64,000 bases of DNA from Tabrizicola sp. (GCA_016792685.1 JAEULQ010000068.1:32177-96176), one strand, 5' to 3'; shown: positions 54,068-62,246, counted from the first letter of the stretch. The notes: generated by a model from the sequence alone, not told the origin. Numbers and translations are program-made.

Positions 54068-54547
54068 TCAGCCGCCCGCGAACTTGAAATGCCAGGCCGA
54101 AGTGCCCTCGCCCTCGCAGGTCGGGGTCGGCCCGCCGGAATGCAGGGTTGCGACTGCGCCATTCGACAGGGTCTTCTGCATGCAGCCATCCGCATCGGTG
54201 CCCTCGGCGGTGATCTCGATCCCGGTATTGCCGCCCATCATGAAGAGGTTGAAGGCCATCTCGGCGTCGCCGGTGCCGATGGCGCTGCTTTCAACATGGC
54301 AGTAGCCGACATCCTTGGTCACAACGCCCGAAGTCGGCCCGGCAGGGGGCATGAAATTGGTGACGCCGGCAGCGGCATCCTCGGCCGAGGTCCAGTCATA
54401 ATCGGCAAGTTGGGCCACGGTGGTATCGGCCTTGCCTTCCCCCAGCATGCAGAAGCCGATTCCGTCGATCATCTGGTAGACGGGATCCGGGTCCTGCGCG
54501 AAGGCGGGGGTGGCGGCGAGGGCGGCAAGCAGAACAAGCTTTTTCAT
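54068..54547 (-). CDS. Secreted protein of unknown function
   Basis: A 159-residue protein with a clear Sec signal peptide MKKLVLLAALAATPAFAQ (cut after AFA). The mature part holds four cysteines (GIGFCMLG, GYCHVESS, DGCMQKT, TPTCEGEG), compatible with two disulfides in the periplasm. I recognise it only as a conserved Rhodobacteraceae-type secreted protein. It lies between the sucD 5' remnant and the full sucD. Confidence 0.7.
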   Translation of the reverse strand: MKKLVLLAALAATPAFAQDPDPVYQMIDGIGFCMLGEGKADTTVAQLADYDWTSAEDAAAGVTNFMPPAGPTSGVVTKDVGYCHVESSAIGTGDAEMAFNLFMMGGNTGIEITAEGTDADGCMQKTLSNGAVATLHSGGPTPTCEGEGTSAWHFKFAGG

Positions 54548-54645
54548 GCGAGTTATGTCCCTTTTCCGAGTGTCAGTTTCTTGGTCAGTCAGTGTCAGGT
54601 GCGGGTCAGTGGCAGGCTGGTCAGTCTTGCAGGCAAAGCGTCGTC

Positions 54646-54753
54646 TCAGTGGTCTCTTGGGCCGAACGGCGCGGGTTCGGAGTGGAAGGTGCCTTGGCTG
54701 CCGGTGAAGCCCTGGCAGATGACTTTTGTGGACTTGTTGACGAGGACGGACAT
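54646..54753 (-). pseudogene. Duplicated 5' end of sucD (first 26 codons)
   Basis: From the ATG at 54753 the frame reads [20 protein letters not shown] and continues to FHSE, matching residues 1-26 of SucD with two amino-acid changes. By eye 71 of 78 bases are identical (54676-54753 against 53918-53995). After codon 26 the similarity stops abruptly and the frame runs into unrelated sequence for nine codons. It starts 1 base after the STM3941-like gene. It cannot encode a functional subunit and is best read as a remnant of a duplication at the sucC-sucD junction. Confidence 0.85.
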
Positions 54754-54754
54754 G

Positions 54755-55318
54755 TCACTCTCCTGCTGACGGTTTTGACCCTGTGGGTCCAATAGGGGCG
54801 GCCTTGGCAGCGAGCCAATGGTCATGCAGCGTCGCATAAAGCTGTTCGTTGGAAAGGCTTAGCACACTGGCATTTAGAGTTACGCCCGGCCCTGCGGCCT
54901 TTGCCTCGGCCCAGTTTGCAAGGCGGTTTGCTGGGTGGCGTCGTGTTTTCGCTACCGTTTCATTGGCTAAATCGACTTTGACGTACCGGTTGCCGCTTAG
55001 GCTTACACTCCGAACATCGGTGACCAAGCTCCACGGAATCTCGTCCGGTGAATAGGCGGGATAAGTGAAGCCAACCTTGGTCAAGACAAGCGCCGTTCTG
55101 GCGCCGAAGAGAAGCTTCCAGAGCATCGCTGCACAGCCGAGGCCGAAGAAGCCTATGGTGACCCAACCCGCAACTGGCGCATAGTAACCGCGTCGCGTCT
55201 CGGTGAAGTCGACGGTAACCAGCCATATCCCGAACATCACTAGCAAAGCCGATCCCCCGAGCAACAGCGCCAGCTTGCGGGTCGAGAATGCAATCCTCAT
55301 GGGGTGGGTCCCGGTCAT
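54755..55318 (-). CDS. STM3941-like membrane protein
   Basis: A protein of about 187 residues with two membrane segments near the N terminus (about 14-35 and 47-68) and a soluble C-terminal domain ([37 protein letters not shown]), a PH-like pattern. This layout matches the STM3941 family, small proteins often found as orphans near toxin-immunity loci. Base composition is visibly AT-richer than the suc genes. Start codon is uncertain: ATG at 55318 or at 55300 ([14 protein letters not shown], closest to family starts). It lies between sucC and the sucD remnant. Confidence 0.65.
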   Translation of the reverse strand: MTGTHPMRIAFSTRKLALLLGGSALLVMFGIWLVTVDFTETRRGYYAPVAGWVTIGFFGLGCAAMLWKLLFGARTALVLTKVGFTYPAYSPDEIPWSLVTDVRSVSLSGNRYVKVDLANETVAKTRRHPANRLANWAEAKAAGPGVTLNASVLSLSNEQLYATLHDHWLAAKAAPIGPTGSKPSAGE

Positions 55319-55355
55319 GGTAGTCACCAGGCCAGAGCCGATTGTATCGCGCCGT

Positions 55356-56549
55356 TCACCCGCGCACCGCCTTCACGATCTTCTCGGCCCCGTCCTTCAG
55401 GTCGTCGGCGGCGATGACGTTCAGGCCGGACTTGCGGATGATGTCCTTGCCAAGTTCGACGTTGGTGCCTTCCAGACGCACGACCAGCGGGACCTTGAGG
55501 CCCACTTCCTTGACGGCCGCGATCACGCCCTCGGCGATGATGTCGCAGCGCATGATGCCGCCGAAGATGTTGACGAGGATGCCCTTCACGTTCGGGTCAC
55601 TGGTGATGATCTTGAAGGCCTCGGTCACCTTTTCCTTGGTGGCGCCGCCGCCGACGTCAAGGAAGTTGGCAGGCTCGGCGCCGTAAAGCTTGATGATGTC
55701 CATCGTGGCCATGGCCAACCCTGCGCCGTTGACCATGCAGCCGATCTCGCCATCCAGAGCGATGTAGTTCAGGTCGAACTTCGAGGCGGCGAGTTCTTTC
55801 GGATCTTCCTCGGTCTCATCGCGCAGCGCGGCGATGTCGGGGTGGCGATAGATCGCGTTGCCGTCAAAGCCCATCTTGGCGTCGAGGAGGCGGAGGGTGC
55901 CGTCCTTCAACACGCAGAAGGGGTTGATCTCCAGCATGTCCATGTCCTTGTCGAGGAACAGCTGGTAGAGCTTTTTCACGATCCCGACGCAGGATTTGAC
56001 CTGCGCGCCAGTGAGCCCGAGCGCAAAGGCGACGCGGCGACCGTGGAAGTCCTGCAAGCCCGTGGCCGGGTCGATGGTGAAGGTGTGGATCTTCTCGGGC
56101 GTGTCGTGGGCGACGTCCTCGATCGACATGCCGCCTTCGGTCGAGGCGACGATCGAGATGCGCGAGGTGCCGCGGTCGATCAGGAAGGCCAGGTAGAATT
56201 CCCGGTCGATGTCGGAGCCGTCTTCGATGTAGATGCGGTTGACCTGCTTGCCTGCGGGGCCGGTCTGGATGGTGACGAGGGTGCGGCCCAGCATCTGGCG
56301 GGCAAACTCGGCGGCTTCACCGACCGAGCGGGCGAGGCGGACGCCGCCCTTTTCCCCGGCCTCAGGTTCCTTGAAGTGGCCCTTGCCGCGGCCCCCGGCG
56401 TGGATCTGCGACTTGACCACCCAGAGGGGACCGTCAAGCTCTCCCGCGGCGGTCTTGGCGTCTTCGGCCTTCAGGACGACACGGCCGTCCGAGACCGGGA
56501 TGCCGTAGCTGCGCAAAAGCTCTTTCGCCTGGTATTCGTGAATATTCAT
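55356..56549 (-). CDS. sucC: Succinyl-CoA synthetase beta subunit
   Basis: Nucleotide-binding partner of SucD. The 397-residue protein starts [19 protein letters not shown] and has the ATP-grasp pattern ([40 protein letters not shown]) and the C-terminal CoA-ligase part [28 protein letters not shown]. It is the first gene of the minus-strand run. The long upstream region with three TGTGATCAC sites probably carries the promoter of the whole cluster. Confidence 0.97.
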   Translation of the reverse strand: MNIHEYQAKELLRSYGIPVSDGRVVLKAEDAKTAAGELDGPLWVVKSQIHAGGRGKGHFKEPEAGEKGGVRLARSVGEAAEFARQMLGRTLVTIQTGPAGKQVNRIYIEDGSDIDREFYLAFLIDRGTSRISIVASTEGGMSIEDVAHDTPEKIHTFTIDPATGLQDFHGRRVAFALGLTGAQVKSCVGIVKKLYQLFLDKDMDMLEINPFCVLKDGTLRLLDAKMGFDGNAIYRHPDIAALRDETEEDPKELAASKFDLNYIALDGEIGCMVNGAGLAMATMDIIKLYGAEPANFLDVGGGATKEKVTEAFKIITSDPNVKGILVNIFGGIMRCDIIAEGVIAAVKEVGLKVPLVVRLEGTNVELGKDIIRKSGLNVIAADDLKDGAEKIVKAVRG

Positions 56550-56668
56550 GAGGCGGATCCCTTAGGTATGAAGGCCCGGAAGTGGTCTTCGCGGTTCTGG
56601 CATGAGTTGCCGCCTGTTCCAAATGGCAAATGCCCATTAATCGCAGGTAAACCAAAGAAAATGAATGA

Positions 56669-56720
56669 TGTGATCACAATCCTGAAAAGTGTGATCACTA
56701 GACGGAAACGTGTGATCACA
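56669..56720. promoter_or_regulatory. Three TGTGATCAC palindromes spaced exactly 21 bp
   Basis: TGTGATCACA (56669-56678), TGTGATCACT (56690-56699) and TGTGATCACA (56711-56720) have centres 21 bp apart, two helical turns. They lie 120-171 bp upstream of sucC and 106-157 bp upstream of the divergent aminotransferase. Regular phasing implies cooperative binding by one dimeric regulator, whose identity I cannot tell. The half-sites abut, so it is not a standard CRP site (TGTGA-N6-TCACA). Confidence 0.7.
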
Positions 56721-56825
56721 TGATACCGGTAACGTCGATTCCGGCTGCGAATCAAGCCTGCGGAGACCAGATTGACAAGGATCGGGCCGGCTGCGAAGGC
56801 TGATGCCAGCAATCCGGAGGCCGTC

Positions 56826-58154
56826 ATGCCGCGCCCAAGCGCCAACGATATCACCCAGGGACCGCTGCCCAAGATCAGCCACGGCAAGGGGGTCTATCTG
56901 TGGGATGTCGCGGGGCGACAATACATCGACGGCTCGGGCGGGCCGGCGGTCTTCTCTGTCGGCCACGGCGATGCACGGGTCAACGCTGCCGTTGCGGCGC
57001 AGATGGGGAAGGTGGCCTACGGCTATCGTTATCTTTTCACGACCGATCCCCTGGAGGAGATGAGCGAGATCATCACCCGGGCCACCGGGTTGGCGGACAT
57101 GGTCTACACGACCAGCGGGTCCGAAGCAGTGGAAAGTGCGGTCAAGATTGCGTTGCAGTATCATTATGACCGGGGCGAGCCCGGCCGGGTGAAATTCATC
57201 GCGCGGAAGCGGTCCTGGCACGGCAACACGCTGATGGCGACAGCGCTGTCGGGGTTCGAGGATCGCCAGCGGGCCTTTGCCGGCGCCCTGCCCGCAGTCG
57301 GGCGGGTGAGCGCGGCCAATGCCTATCGGTTGCCGGCAGGTGTGAGCCGCGAGGGGCTTGTCGCGTATCTGGCGGCGGAGCTGGAGGCAGAGATCCAGCG
57401 ACTGGGGCCAGAGACGGTAGCGGGGTTCATCTTCGAGCCGGTGGTGGGGGCGGCTGGGGGCGCCCTGCCCGCGCCGGAGGGCTATGCGACCGCAATGGCC
57501 GAGGTGTGCCGTCGCCATGGTGTCCTGGTGATCTGCGACGAGGTGATGTGTGGCTCGGGCCGGACCGGGGTCTGGCGGGCCTCGGAAGAGGACGGGATCA
57601 CGGCGGATATCATCACGGTGGCGAAGTCGTTGTCCGGCGGATACCTGCCCCTCGGCGCGGCGGTCTACACGCAGGAGATTGCCGATGTGATGGCGGCAGG
57701 GCATGGCGGGCCGCTGACGGGGCATACCTATACCGGGCACACGGCCTGCCTTGCGGCGGGCGTGGCGGTGCAGAAGATCATCGCGGAAGAGGGGCTTCTG
57801 GCGCGCATCAGGGACAAGGGCCCGCGCTGGCAGGCCGATCTGCGGGCACGGATGGCGCATCTGCCGCAGGTGGGCGACGTGCGGGGACGGGGCTATTTCA
57901 TCGGGGTAGAGATCGTGGCGGACCCGGAGACCAAGGCACCCTACGACGCATCGCTTGGGGTCAACGCCCGCATCCGGGCGGAAGGCCTGAAGCGGGGATT
58001 GATCTGCTACCCGTCCGGCGGCCATGTCGATGGCGCGGCGGGTGATACGGTGATCCTTGCGCCACCCTTCAACGCGACAGACGCCGAGCTGGACGAGATT
58101 GCCGACAAGCTGGTGGCGACGCTGGAGACGGTGCTCCACGGACTGCCGGTCTAG
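56826..58154 (+). CDS. Class III (omega) aminotransferase
   Basis: A 442-residue PLP aminotransferase. The family signature is VLVICDEVMCGSGRTG with Asp238, then ITVAKSLSGGYLPLGA with the PLP lysine Lys267. Also visible are YTTSGSEAVESAVKIAL and SWHGNTLMATALSG for PLP phosphate, and GPLTGHTYTGHTAC. Members transfer amino groups from omega-amino acids, beta-alanine, taurine or polyamines to pyruvate or oxoglutarate; specificity is unclear. The ATG at 56826 has GGAGG six bases upstream, excluding one at 56772. It may share the TGTGATCAC control region with sucC. Confidence 0.9.
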   Translation: MPRPSANDITQGPLPKISHGKGVYLWDVAGRQYIDGSGGPAVFSVGHGDARVNAAVAAQMGKVAYGYRYLFTTDPLEEMSEIITRATGLADMVYTTSGSEAVESAVKIALQYHYDRGEPGRVKFIARKRSWHGNTLMATALSGFEDRQRAFAGALPAVGRVSAANAYRLPAGVSREGLVAYLAAELEAEIQRLGPETVAGFIFEPVVGAAGGALPAPEGYATAMAEVCRRHGVLVICDEVMCGSGRTGVWRASEEDGITADIITVAKSLSGGYLPLGAAVYTQEIADVMAAGHGGPLTGHTYTGHTACLAAGVAVQKIIAEEGLLARIRDKGPRWQADLRARMAHLPQVGDVRGRGYFIGVEIVADPETKAPYDASLGVNARIRAEGLKRGLICYPSGGHVDGAAGDTVILAPPFNATDAELDEIADKLVATLETVLHGLPV

Positions 58155-58157
58155 GAG

Positions 58158-58224
58158 CCGGAATTCGTACGAATTCCGGACCGGAGCCCGTACGGGCTCC
58201 GTGCCGATTTCCGCAGGAAATCGG
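58158..58224. repeat. Cluster of three palindromes between convergent genes
   Basis: GGAATTCGTACGAATTCC with flanking CC/GG (58158-58179), CGGAGCCCGTACGGGCTCCG (58182-58201) and CGATTTCC-GCA-GGAAATCG (58205-58223). The arms repeat those at 9228-9271 with the same CGTACG centre. It probably works as a bidirectional terminator for the aminotransferase and the secreted-protein gene. Confidence 0.7.
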
Positions 58225-58235
58225 GGGCTGGCGGA

Positions 58236-59420
58236 TCAGTTCAGGAACACCGCGAACAGCATCGCGTCGCCCTGAACGAAATCCTCGAAGTCCCGCCAGG
58301 ATTGCATGCCCATCTGCGGGCCCTTCTCGGCATAGGGCAGCAACCCCTCGCCCTGGATCCAGGTGACAAGGTCGACGGCGGGCGGGTTCTCGAAGGCCTT
58401 CTTCAGGTTGATCCCGGCTTCGGCCCCGAAACGCCAGTGTGGGATCAGGACTTCACCCTTCAGAAGCCTCTCGGCATCCGAAAGGACGGCCTGCCAGCGC
58501 TCGCCGGTCCCGGGGGGCATCCTAAGGCCAAGCCCGGAGACCTGGTTCTCGTTCGGTACCCATTCGCCCTTGTTGTCGGCCTCAAGCGCCACGAGCGACC
58601 AGAAGCGGCGGTTTTCCTGGATCATCGACAGGAAGTGGCCATGGGCGTCCTGAGCCAGTGCCGGATCGGGGGTCTTGGACAGTGCGTGCAGAACCATCGC
58701 TGCCCGGTCGACCTGGCGGCCGAACATCATGTCCATCGCATTGTTCGGCGGTGTGTCACCCCAAAGCGCATAGATCGCCTTGGAGCTGTCAATCACGCGC
58801 TGGATCGCGGGTTCAGGGTCATAGGCCAGCGCGACTGAACTGAAGCCCGACAGGAAATGGGTATAGGCCGAAAGCCAGGCTGCATCGGCGGTATCGAAAG
58901 TGATGACCGGGTCCTGTACATCGACCCCGAACATGCGCCCGCCGCCAAGCGCCATTCCCGTGACCGCGCCGATGTCTTCTCCTTCGTCTCGGGTGCCGTT
59001 CCGGTTGATGTCGAACCAGAGATCGGTCATCCGGATATCCAGCGCGAAAGGCTTGTCTCCAAGTTGAGCGATCGCTGCGCGTGAGGCCTCCATGTCGGCA
59101 TCAAGCGCGGTGATCAGAGTGGTGAAATCGGCCGGCGCAAAGGGGCGGGCATCGGGGTTTTCCGGGATTGGCAGGCGCAGGATGGGCAACTCCGACCAGT
59201 CGGCCTGCACCCCGGTCTCCCAGCGCAGTTGCAGCGCTGCCTCGACCCCGCCAAGAAAGCGCAGGCCCGCAAGGGCGAAGAGCTCTTCATTGGTGGGAGA
59301 TGGCAAGGTTGCCAGACGGGCCTCGGTCGCTGCAAGCCCGCTGCGACCGATTTCTTCCGAGATTGTCTCGGCCGCGGCTGAGGTGGTGGCGGCGAGGAAA
59401 ACGAGCGAGAGGATGCGCAT
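58236..59420 (-). CDS. Secreted protein with an EF-hand-like loop, function unknown
   Basis: A 394-residue protein with signal peptide MRILSLVFLAATTSAAAE. The mature protein is mostly helical. At about residue 140 it holds FDINRNGTRDEGE, a DxNxNGxxDxxE calcium-binding loop as in EF-hand/dockerin modules. The rest (GMALGGGRMFGVDVQDPVITFDTADAAWLSAYTHFL, FGRQVDRAAMVLHAL) matches no family I can name. It should be periplasmic or exported. It is convergent with the aminotransferase gene. Confidence 0.7.
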   Translation of the reverse strand: MRILSLVFLAATTSAAAETISEEIGRSGLAATEARLATLPSPTNEELFALAGLRFLGGVEAALQLRWETGVQADWSELPILRLPIPENPDARPFAPADFTTLITALDADMEASRAAIAQLGDKPFALDIRMTDLWFDINRNGTRDEGEDIGAVTGMALGGGRMFGVDVQDPVITFDTADAAWLSAYTHFLSGFSSVALAYDPEPAIQRVIDSSKAIYALWGDTPPNNAMDMMFGRQVDRAAMVLHALSKTPDPALAQDAHGHFLSMIQENRRFWSLVALEADNKGEWVPNENQVSGLGLRMPPGTGERWQAVLSDAERLLKGEVLIPHWRFGAEAGINLKKAFENPPAVDLVTWIQGEGLLPYAEKGPQMGMQSWRDFEDFVQGDAMLFAVFLN

Positions 59421-59535
59421 GGAAAGCTCCTTCTTTCCAAGTGAGTTTGCGGGGCTGACCGACGTCTGGCAAGTCTGGAAGGCCGGATGCAGCGGCAGAC
59501 TTTACGCCTGTCTGTCGCTCACGTAAGTATCCCAG

Positions 59536-60399
59536 ATGCGCCATATCATTTCCCTGTCAACGATCCCGCCCCGGTTCGCGAAAATCGCGCCTGCGCTGAA
59601 ATCGCTTCTGGCCCAGACCTCGCGACCCGAGGCGATCGAGCTTTACATTCCGCGGACCTACCGGCGGTTCCCGCAATGGGGCGGAGCCTTGCCGGAGGTG
59701 CCCGAAGGGGTGCGGATCGTGCGGGTGGATGAGGATCTTGGTCCCGCGACCAAGATCCTGCCCGCCGCTCTGGCCTACCGGGGGCAAGATGTCGAGCTTT
59801 TGTACGTCGATGACGACATCGTCTTCGAGAAGGACTGGGCACAGGCCAGCCTGGATTTGCGCAAGGCGCATCCCGAGGCTGCGGTCTGCGCGGCCGGGGT
59901 GACCATGCAGCGCGTCGGGCGGAACTGGGTTGCCACCGCTCCGCTGCCAAGGGCGGTCCTTGCGCCCTTGGGCTATATGCAGCTGGGCTTTCACATCCGC
60001 GGGCTTCTGAGCAAAGCCTTTGCCCGGAAGAAAGACACAGGGGTGCTGTCGACACCGTTCCGCAAGATTGATCGGTCCGGCTATGTGGATATCGCCGAAG
60101 GATATGGCGGAGTGGCCTTGAGGCCGGACTTCCTGGATGATGCAGCCTTTGCCATCCCGCCGGTTTTGTGGACGGTGGACGATGTCTGGCTATCGGGCCA
60201 TCTGGCTCGACGCGGCATCCCGATCTGGGCGGACAAGACGCTCAACAAAGCCCGGGCGGTGCTGGAAGTCTCGCGCACGCAGTCGCTGTTCCGTGCGGTG
60301 ATTGACGGGGCTGACCGGGATACGGCCAACCAAGCCTGCATCGACTATATGCGGGCGACCTACGGGATCTGGGGCGGCGAGGCCACCCAGAGGACCTGA
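59536..60399 (+). CDS. Glycosyltransferase, GT-A fold
   Basis: A 287-residue protein starting MRHIISLSTIPPRF. ALKSLLAQTSRPEAIELYIPRTYRR is the nucleotide-binding part, VELLYVDDDIVF has the metal-binding Asp92-94, and VLWTVDDVWLSGHLARRG looks like the acceptor/catalytic acidic site. It fits the group of glycan-modifying family 2 relatives common in marine alphaproteobacteria. Its last 40 bases overlap the convergent methyltransferase gene. Confidence 0.8.
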   Translation: MRHIISLSTIPPRFAKIAPALKSLLAQTSRPEAIELYIPRTYRRFPQWGGALPEVPEGVRIVRVDEDLGPATKILPAALAYRGQDVELLYVDDDIVFEKDWAQASLDLRKAHPEAAVCAAGVTMQRVGRNWVATAPLPRAVLAPLGYMQLGFHIRGLLSKAFARKKDTGVLSTPFRKIDRSGYVDIAEGYGGVALRPDFLDDAAFAIPPVLWTVDDVWLSGHLARRGIPIWADKTLNKARAVLEVSRTQSLFRAVIDGADRDTANQACIDYMRATYGIWGGEATQRT

Positions 60400-61028
60400 C
60401 CGCGGGGCAGAAGCACGGGCTTGCGGGTCGGGATGAACCCGGCCGCGCGGACGGCGGCGGCGACCGAGGCTTCACTGACGTGATAGGGTGGACGATCGGG
60501 GTGGGTGACCACTCCGTCGGGCTGGCGCGTTGCCGCTGACCCCTCTGGTGCAAGGAACACGGTGAAAAGGCAGGCGCGGAGCCTTGGGAAGCGGCGGAGG
60601 TTCTGCAGCGCCGGGGCCAGGGTGGGTGCGGGCAGGTGGGTGAAGACGCCAAAGGCGATGGCGAGGGTGATCGTCGCAGGGACGCCAGGGTAGGCGAAAT
60701 CGGTGTCTTCAATCAGGTGGTCCTCGGGCAGCGCCTCGGGGTTGGCGAGCTCGTGAAGCCGCCCATGCCGCATCAGGGCGAGAGAGGCATCGGTGCCCCA
60801 GTAGTGGCCGGGTTTCAGGTAGGGGACGGCGAGGTGGCCGAGGCGGAGCGAACCGCAGCCGATGTCGAGGAGGTGGTCCTCGGGGGTCATGCCCTCGGCC
60901 TGAAGGGCAGCCATCTGGACGCGGGCCGTCTCGCCCCAGCGGCCGCCGACGATGTCGCGGTGGCGGCCCTTGGCGATGGCCTCGTCATAAAAGCCGGGGG
61001 CGAGGTAGGGGGACGCGAGCCTGGTCAG
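60360..61028 (-). CDS. Class I SAM-dependent methyltransferase
   Basis: A protein of up to 222 residues. SAM motif I is HLLDIGCGSLRLGHLAVPYL, followed by HYWGTDASLALM and AIAFGVFTHLPAP. The first ATG in frame (60914) starts too late: the preceding text FYDEAIAKGRHRDIVGGRW matches the usual N terminus of this group. The only start-like codon ahead of it is CTG at 61028, whose last two bases overlap the TGA of the upstream small gene, giving a CTGA overlap. The true start is therefore uncertain (CTG, or an ATG at 60914 with loss of 38 residues). Confidence 0.72.
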   Translation of the reverse strand: MTRLASPYLAPGFYDEAIAKGRHRDIVGGRWGETARVQMAALQAEGMTPEDHLLDIGCGSLRLGHLAVPYLKPGHYWGTDASLALMRHGRLHELANPEALPEDHLIEDTDFAYPGVPATITLAIAFGVFTHLPAPTLAPALQNLRRFPRLRACLFTVFLAPEGSAATRQPDGVVTHPDRPPYHVSEASVAAAVRAAGFIPTRKPVLLPRGQVLWVASPPQIP

Positions 61029-61189
61029 GCTTTCGGGTCCTTCTTCGCGGCGGCCTTCAGGCGGGCCAGGAGCTCTTCCTTGGTCTCGCGCGGCGGGGTG
61101 GTCGATTTCGGCGCGCCCTTCTGGGCGTGGTCGGGGCCGCGAGGGGCGCGGCGGGCCCCCTTGGGGTTGCCGGATTTGGAGTAGTCCAT
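61025..61189 (-). CDS. Small basic conserved protein (54 residues)
   Basis: Reads MDYSKSGNPKGARRAPRGPD... and ends KEELLARLKAAAKKDPKA. I recognise this pattern as a small protein conserved in Rhodobacteraceae; its function is unknown. It is rich in Lys, Arg and Pro and probably unstructured at the front with one helix at the end. It is too short for most gene calls but has an ATG at 61189 preceded by GGGAGAG. The methyltransferase frame overlaps its stop. Confidence 0.75.
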   Translation of the reverse strand: MDYSKSGNPKGARRAPRGPDHAQKGAPKSTTPPRETKEELLARLKAAAKKDPKA

Positions 61190-61254
61190 GGGTCTCTCCC
61201 GGAGCTGATGGTCAGGGGATGCCGGATTCGGGGGCCGGGGGCAAGGGGGTGGAG

Positions 61255-61273
61255 TTTGTCCACGGTGGACAAA
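61255..61273. promoter_or_regulatory. Palindrome TTTGTCCACGGTGGACAAA
   Basis: Perfect 9+1+9 inverted repeat in the 319-base gap 61190-61508, 66 bp upstream of the small basic-protein gene. The core GTCCAC/GTGGAC also occurs at 37165-37179. Likely an operator of an unknown regulator. The rest of the gap shows no other structure and no credible gene. Confidence 0.5.
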
Positions 61274-61508
61274 GTCTGATCCGTGAGGGATTCCAGTGGG
61301 TTGGCTTTGGGCGTTAGGGTGGTGTTAAGGACTGGTGACAGTCAGGAGTTCCCCTCATGTCGGCCTGTCGGCGCCTAAGGTCGGAATGTGACTGGCGCTT
61401 TGAGCCCGCTATGACCGATGCTGTGCGGCACACAAAGGTCTGATATGAAAGCGTCGACAAACTGTCCTTCTTTTTGCGGTGGCAACAGAAACTTCGGAGG
61501 GGCCGAGT

Positions 61509-62246
61509 ATGCATGAACCGAAAGGACGTCTGATCGATGTATACGGACTTCCCAACGATGGTTTTGGGCAACCTCAGACGGTTCTCATGCTAGATCAACT
61601 TACCCACCTTCCTGAGACCGGGGATGTCCTTCAGGTGGCAGATCGTCACGTGTCGGTTGCAAAGGTTGATGGGCAACGGATGCGAGACTGCCTGACGAGT
61701 TGGCCGATGAGTGGCCTTGGCGGTATCTCAGTGCTTGTCAACGCGCCGACGGACGAACTGTTAGCGTTAGTAAGCTATCCAAACTTTCTTTGGGTTACTT
61801 GGGCACCAAAGAACAGTTCACCTTGGCATTTCGCGGCAGACGACCTTCCCACCTTCACGCGACTGAACGAAGACTGGAACGCTCATCCAAAGGATGTGGG
61901 TCTCAGGCTCGAAGAAAGCGGAAACGAGTTGATTGCTCGCATGAAACCGAATCCCTACGCTTACCGCCAATTCGAGAACGTCCACGAAATCGCTGTAAGC
62001 TTCCTAAATTGCTCTCGCTATCGCGTGACATCAGTAAACGACGAAGGCTGGTATTTGGGTCACTGCCGTTTCAGCGGGCTTGCACCAAATTGGGGTGAGT
62101 TCTACGAAGTTTCGGGCAATACCCGAGACAACATGAACTCTACTTCTTGGATCAAGATGAAAGGCGTCGGGGCAAAGCATTTTCATTTCTACCTGAAAGA
62201 TGAAACCCTCGAAATCAAAGCACAAGACTGGGTGCTAAGATTCTAA
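61509..62246 (+). CDS. Orphan protein of unknown function in AT-richer DNA
   Basis: A 245-residue soluble protein (MHEPKGRLIDVYGLPNDGFGQPQ...). No domain recognised. It has many Trp and aromatic residues (WVTWAPKNSSPWHFAADD, NEDWNAHPKDVG), no signal peptide and no membrane segment. Base composition and codon use are visibly poorer in GC than mdh and the flanking genes, a sign of recent transfer. ATG at 61509 follows GGAGGGG. An immunity-type role is one possibility from size and context only. Confidence 0.6.
   Translation: MHEPKGRLIDVYGLPNDGFGQPQTVLMLDQLTHLPETGDVLQVADRHVSVAKVDGQRMRDCLTSWPMSGLGGISVLVNAPTDELLALVSYPNFLWVTWAPKNSSPWHFAADDLPTFTRLNEDWNAHPKDVGLRLEESGNELIARMKPNPYAYRQFENVHEIAVSFLNCSRYRVTSVNDEGWYLGHCRFSGLAPNWGEFYEVSGNTRDNMNSTSWIKMKGVGAKHFHFYLKDETLEIKAQDWVLRF

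Noticed and set aside
56669-56720. TGTGATCAC sites read as CRP or FNR boxes
   Set aside because: CRP needs six bases between TGTGA and TCACA and FNR needs TTGAT-N4-ATCAA; here the halves abut, so another regulator is more likely.
56669-56720. Phased repeats read as the start of a CRISPR array
   Set aside because: Units are only 10 bp with 11-bp spacers and three copies; this fits an operator array, not a CRISPR.
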